A stretch of DNA of 64,000 bases from Rhizobium sp. RM (GTDB lineage: Bacteria > Pseudomonadota > Alphaproteobacteria > Rhizobiales > Rhizobiaceae): contig NZ_JACAWV010000012.1 of the NCBI RefSeq assembly GCF_013390595.1, positions 1-64,000 on the forward strand. The letters are read 5' to 3'. The notes below the pieces were generated by a model. The model searched no databases and was not told the DNA's origin. It worked only from the letters and a program-made list of their open reading frames with translations. The stretch's first letter is position 1. Every line of letters starts with the position of its first letter. This document shows, piece after piece, positions 63,785 to 64,000 of this stretch. The position numbers were made by a program, and so were the translations under genes.

Positions 63785-64000
63785 TCATGCGGCGGCGATG
63801 AGATCCCGATTGGCGAGAGCCCGATCGTCGAAGCTGCGCCCTTCCAGAACGTCGATGATGTGCTGGGCGCTTTGTACTGCCATGTTGCGCAGCGCCGAGC
63901 GGCTGGCGCCGCCGACATGGGGTGTGGCGATCACATTGGGCAGCGACCAGAGTGGATTGTCTGCCGCAGGAGGCTCGATCTCGAAACTGTCCAAGGCCGC
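63785..64000 (-). CDS. D-2-hydroxyacid dehydrogenase (phosphoglycerate dehydrogenase-like), C-terminal part
   Basis: Only the last 71 codons are present; the gene starts beyond the right edge. [28 protein letters not shown] contains the conserved E/H pair region of the NAD-binding domain (catalytic histidine in TPHVGG). The full family length is about 310-330 residues. It is in line with the RraA-like gene and may reduce or oxidise an alpha-keto acid that the aldolase makes or uses. Confidence 0.85.
   Translation of the reverse strand, partial: AALDSFEIEPPAADNPLWSLPNVIATPHVGGASRSALRNMAVQSAQHIIDVLEGRSFDDRALANRDLIAAA

Overview
The window is a stretch of accessory catabolic DNA from an alphaproteobacterium, most likely of the order Hyphomicrobiales (Brucella/Ochrobactrum, Agrobacterium or Rhizobium-like). 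The basis is the rhizobial-style myo-inositol operon with an RpiR-type regulator and a kinase-aldolase IolC fusion, the many solute-binding-protein transporters, and the moderately GC-rich codon use. Species cannot be fixed from the sequence. I see no rRNA, tRNA, CRISPR array or replication origin. The one mobile-element trace is an IS30-type transposase remnant near 42.7 kb.

Region 1 (about 0.4-16.5 kb) is an uncharacterised catabolic locus. It has an MHS-type importer, a split transketolase, a succinate-semialdehyde-type dehydrogenase, an L-idonate-5-dehydrogenase-like enzyme, an AroE-like dehydrogenase, a glycerol-dehydrogenase-like enzyme, a gluconate-5-dehydrogenase-like SDR, an enolase-superfamily dehydratase, a VOC protein, a GntR regulator, a GST-like protein, a TRAP transporter and an IclR regulator. 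Five promoter regions carry the same operator, built from ATCAT/ATGAT pentamers repeated every 7 bp, and one overlaps the gntR leader. I read this as one GntR-controlled regulon for an unidentified sugar acid or carboxylated polyol.

Region 2 (about 16.7-21.7 kb) encodes a membrane three-subunit GMC dehydrogenase (small subunit, FAD subunit, triheme cytochrome c) followed by a LacI regulator.

Region 3 (about 22-42.5 kb) is devoted to inositols. A plus-strand block (three Gfo/Idh oxidoreductases and a second IolE-like enzyme) is divergent from a LacI gene. A minus-strand set of about 14 kb runs from an IbpA-IatA-IatP-like ABC transporter with two binding proteins through iolH, iolG, an iolI-like gene, iolC, iolD, iolE, iolB and an RpiR regulator. 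A third LacI gene lies upstream, with a cluster of TATCA/TGATA half-sites between it and the transporter. No iolA (methylmalonate-semialdehyde dehydrogenase) is present.

Region 4 (about 42.7-44.4 kb) is a scar: the IS30 remnant abuts an N-terminally truncated, frameshifted FAD/Fe-S oxidase.

Region 5 (about 44.4-64 kb) is an aromatic-acid module. It encodes the lower protocatechuate/gallate 4,5-cleavage pathway (PDC hydrolase LigI, 4-oxalomesaconate tautomerase GalD, hydratase LigJ, CHA aldolase LigK), with TctABC, TRAP and DctA transporters, an orphan TctC, an extradiol-type VOC dioxygenase, a DUF1932-type dehydrogenase and two LysR regulators that each have two N-terminal HTH domains. Four promoters carry a shared LysR-type box (ATAGC-N6-TTAT or a close match). 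No protocatechuate 4,5-dioxygenase or CHMS dehydrogenase is seen, so the module may act on imported PDC-like acids or on products made elsewhere. The window ends inside a 2-hydroxyacid dehydrogenase gene.
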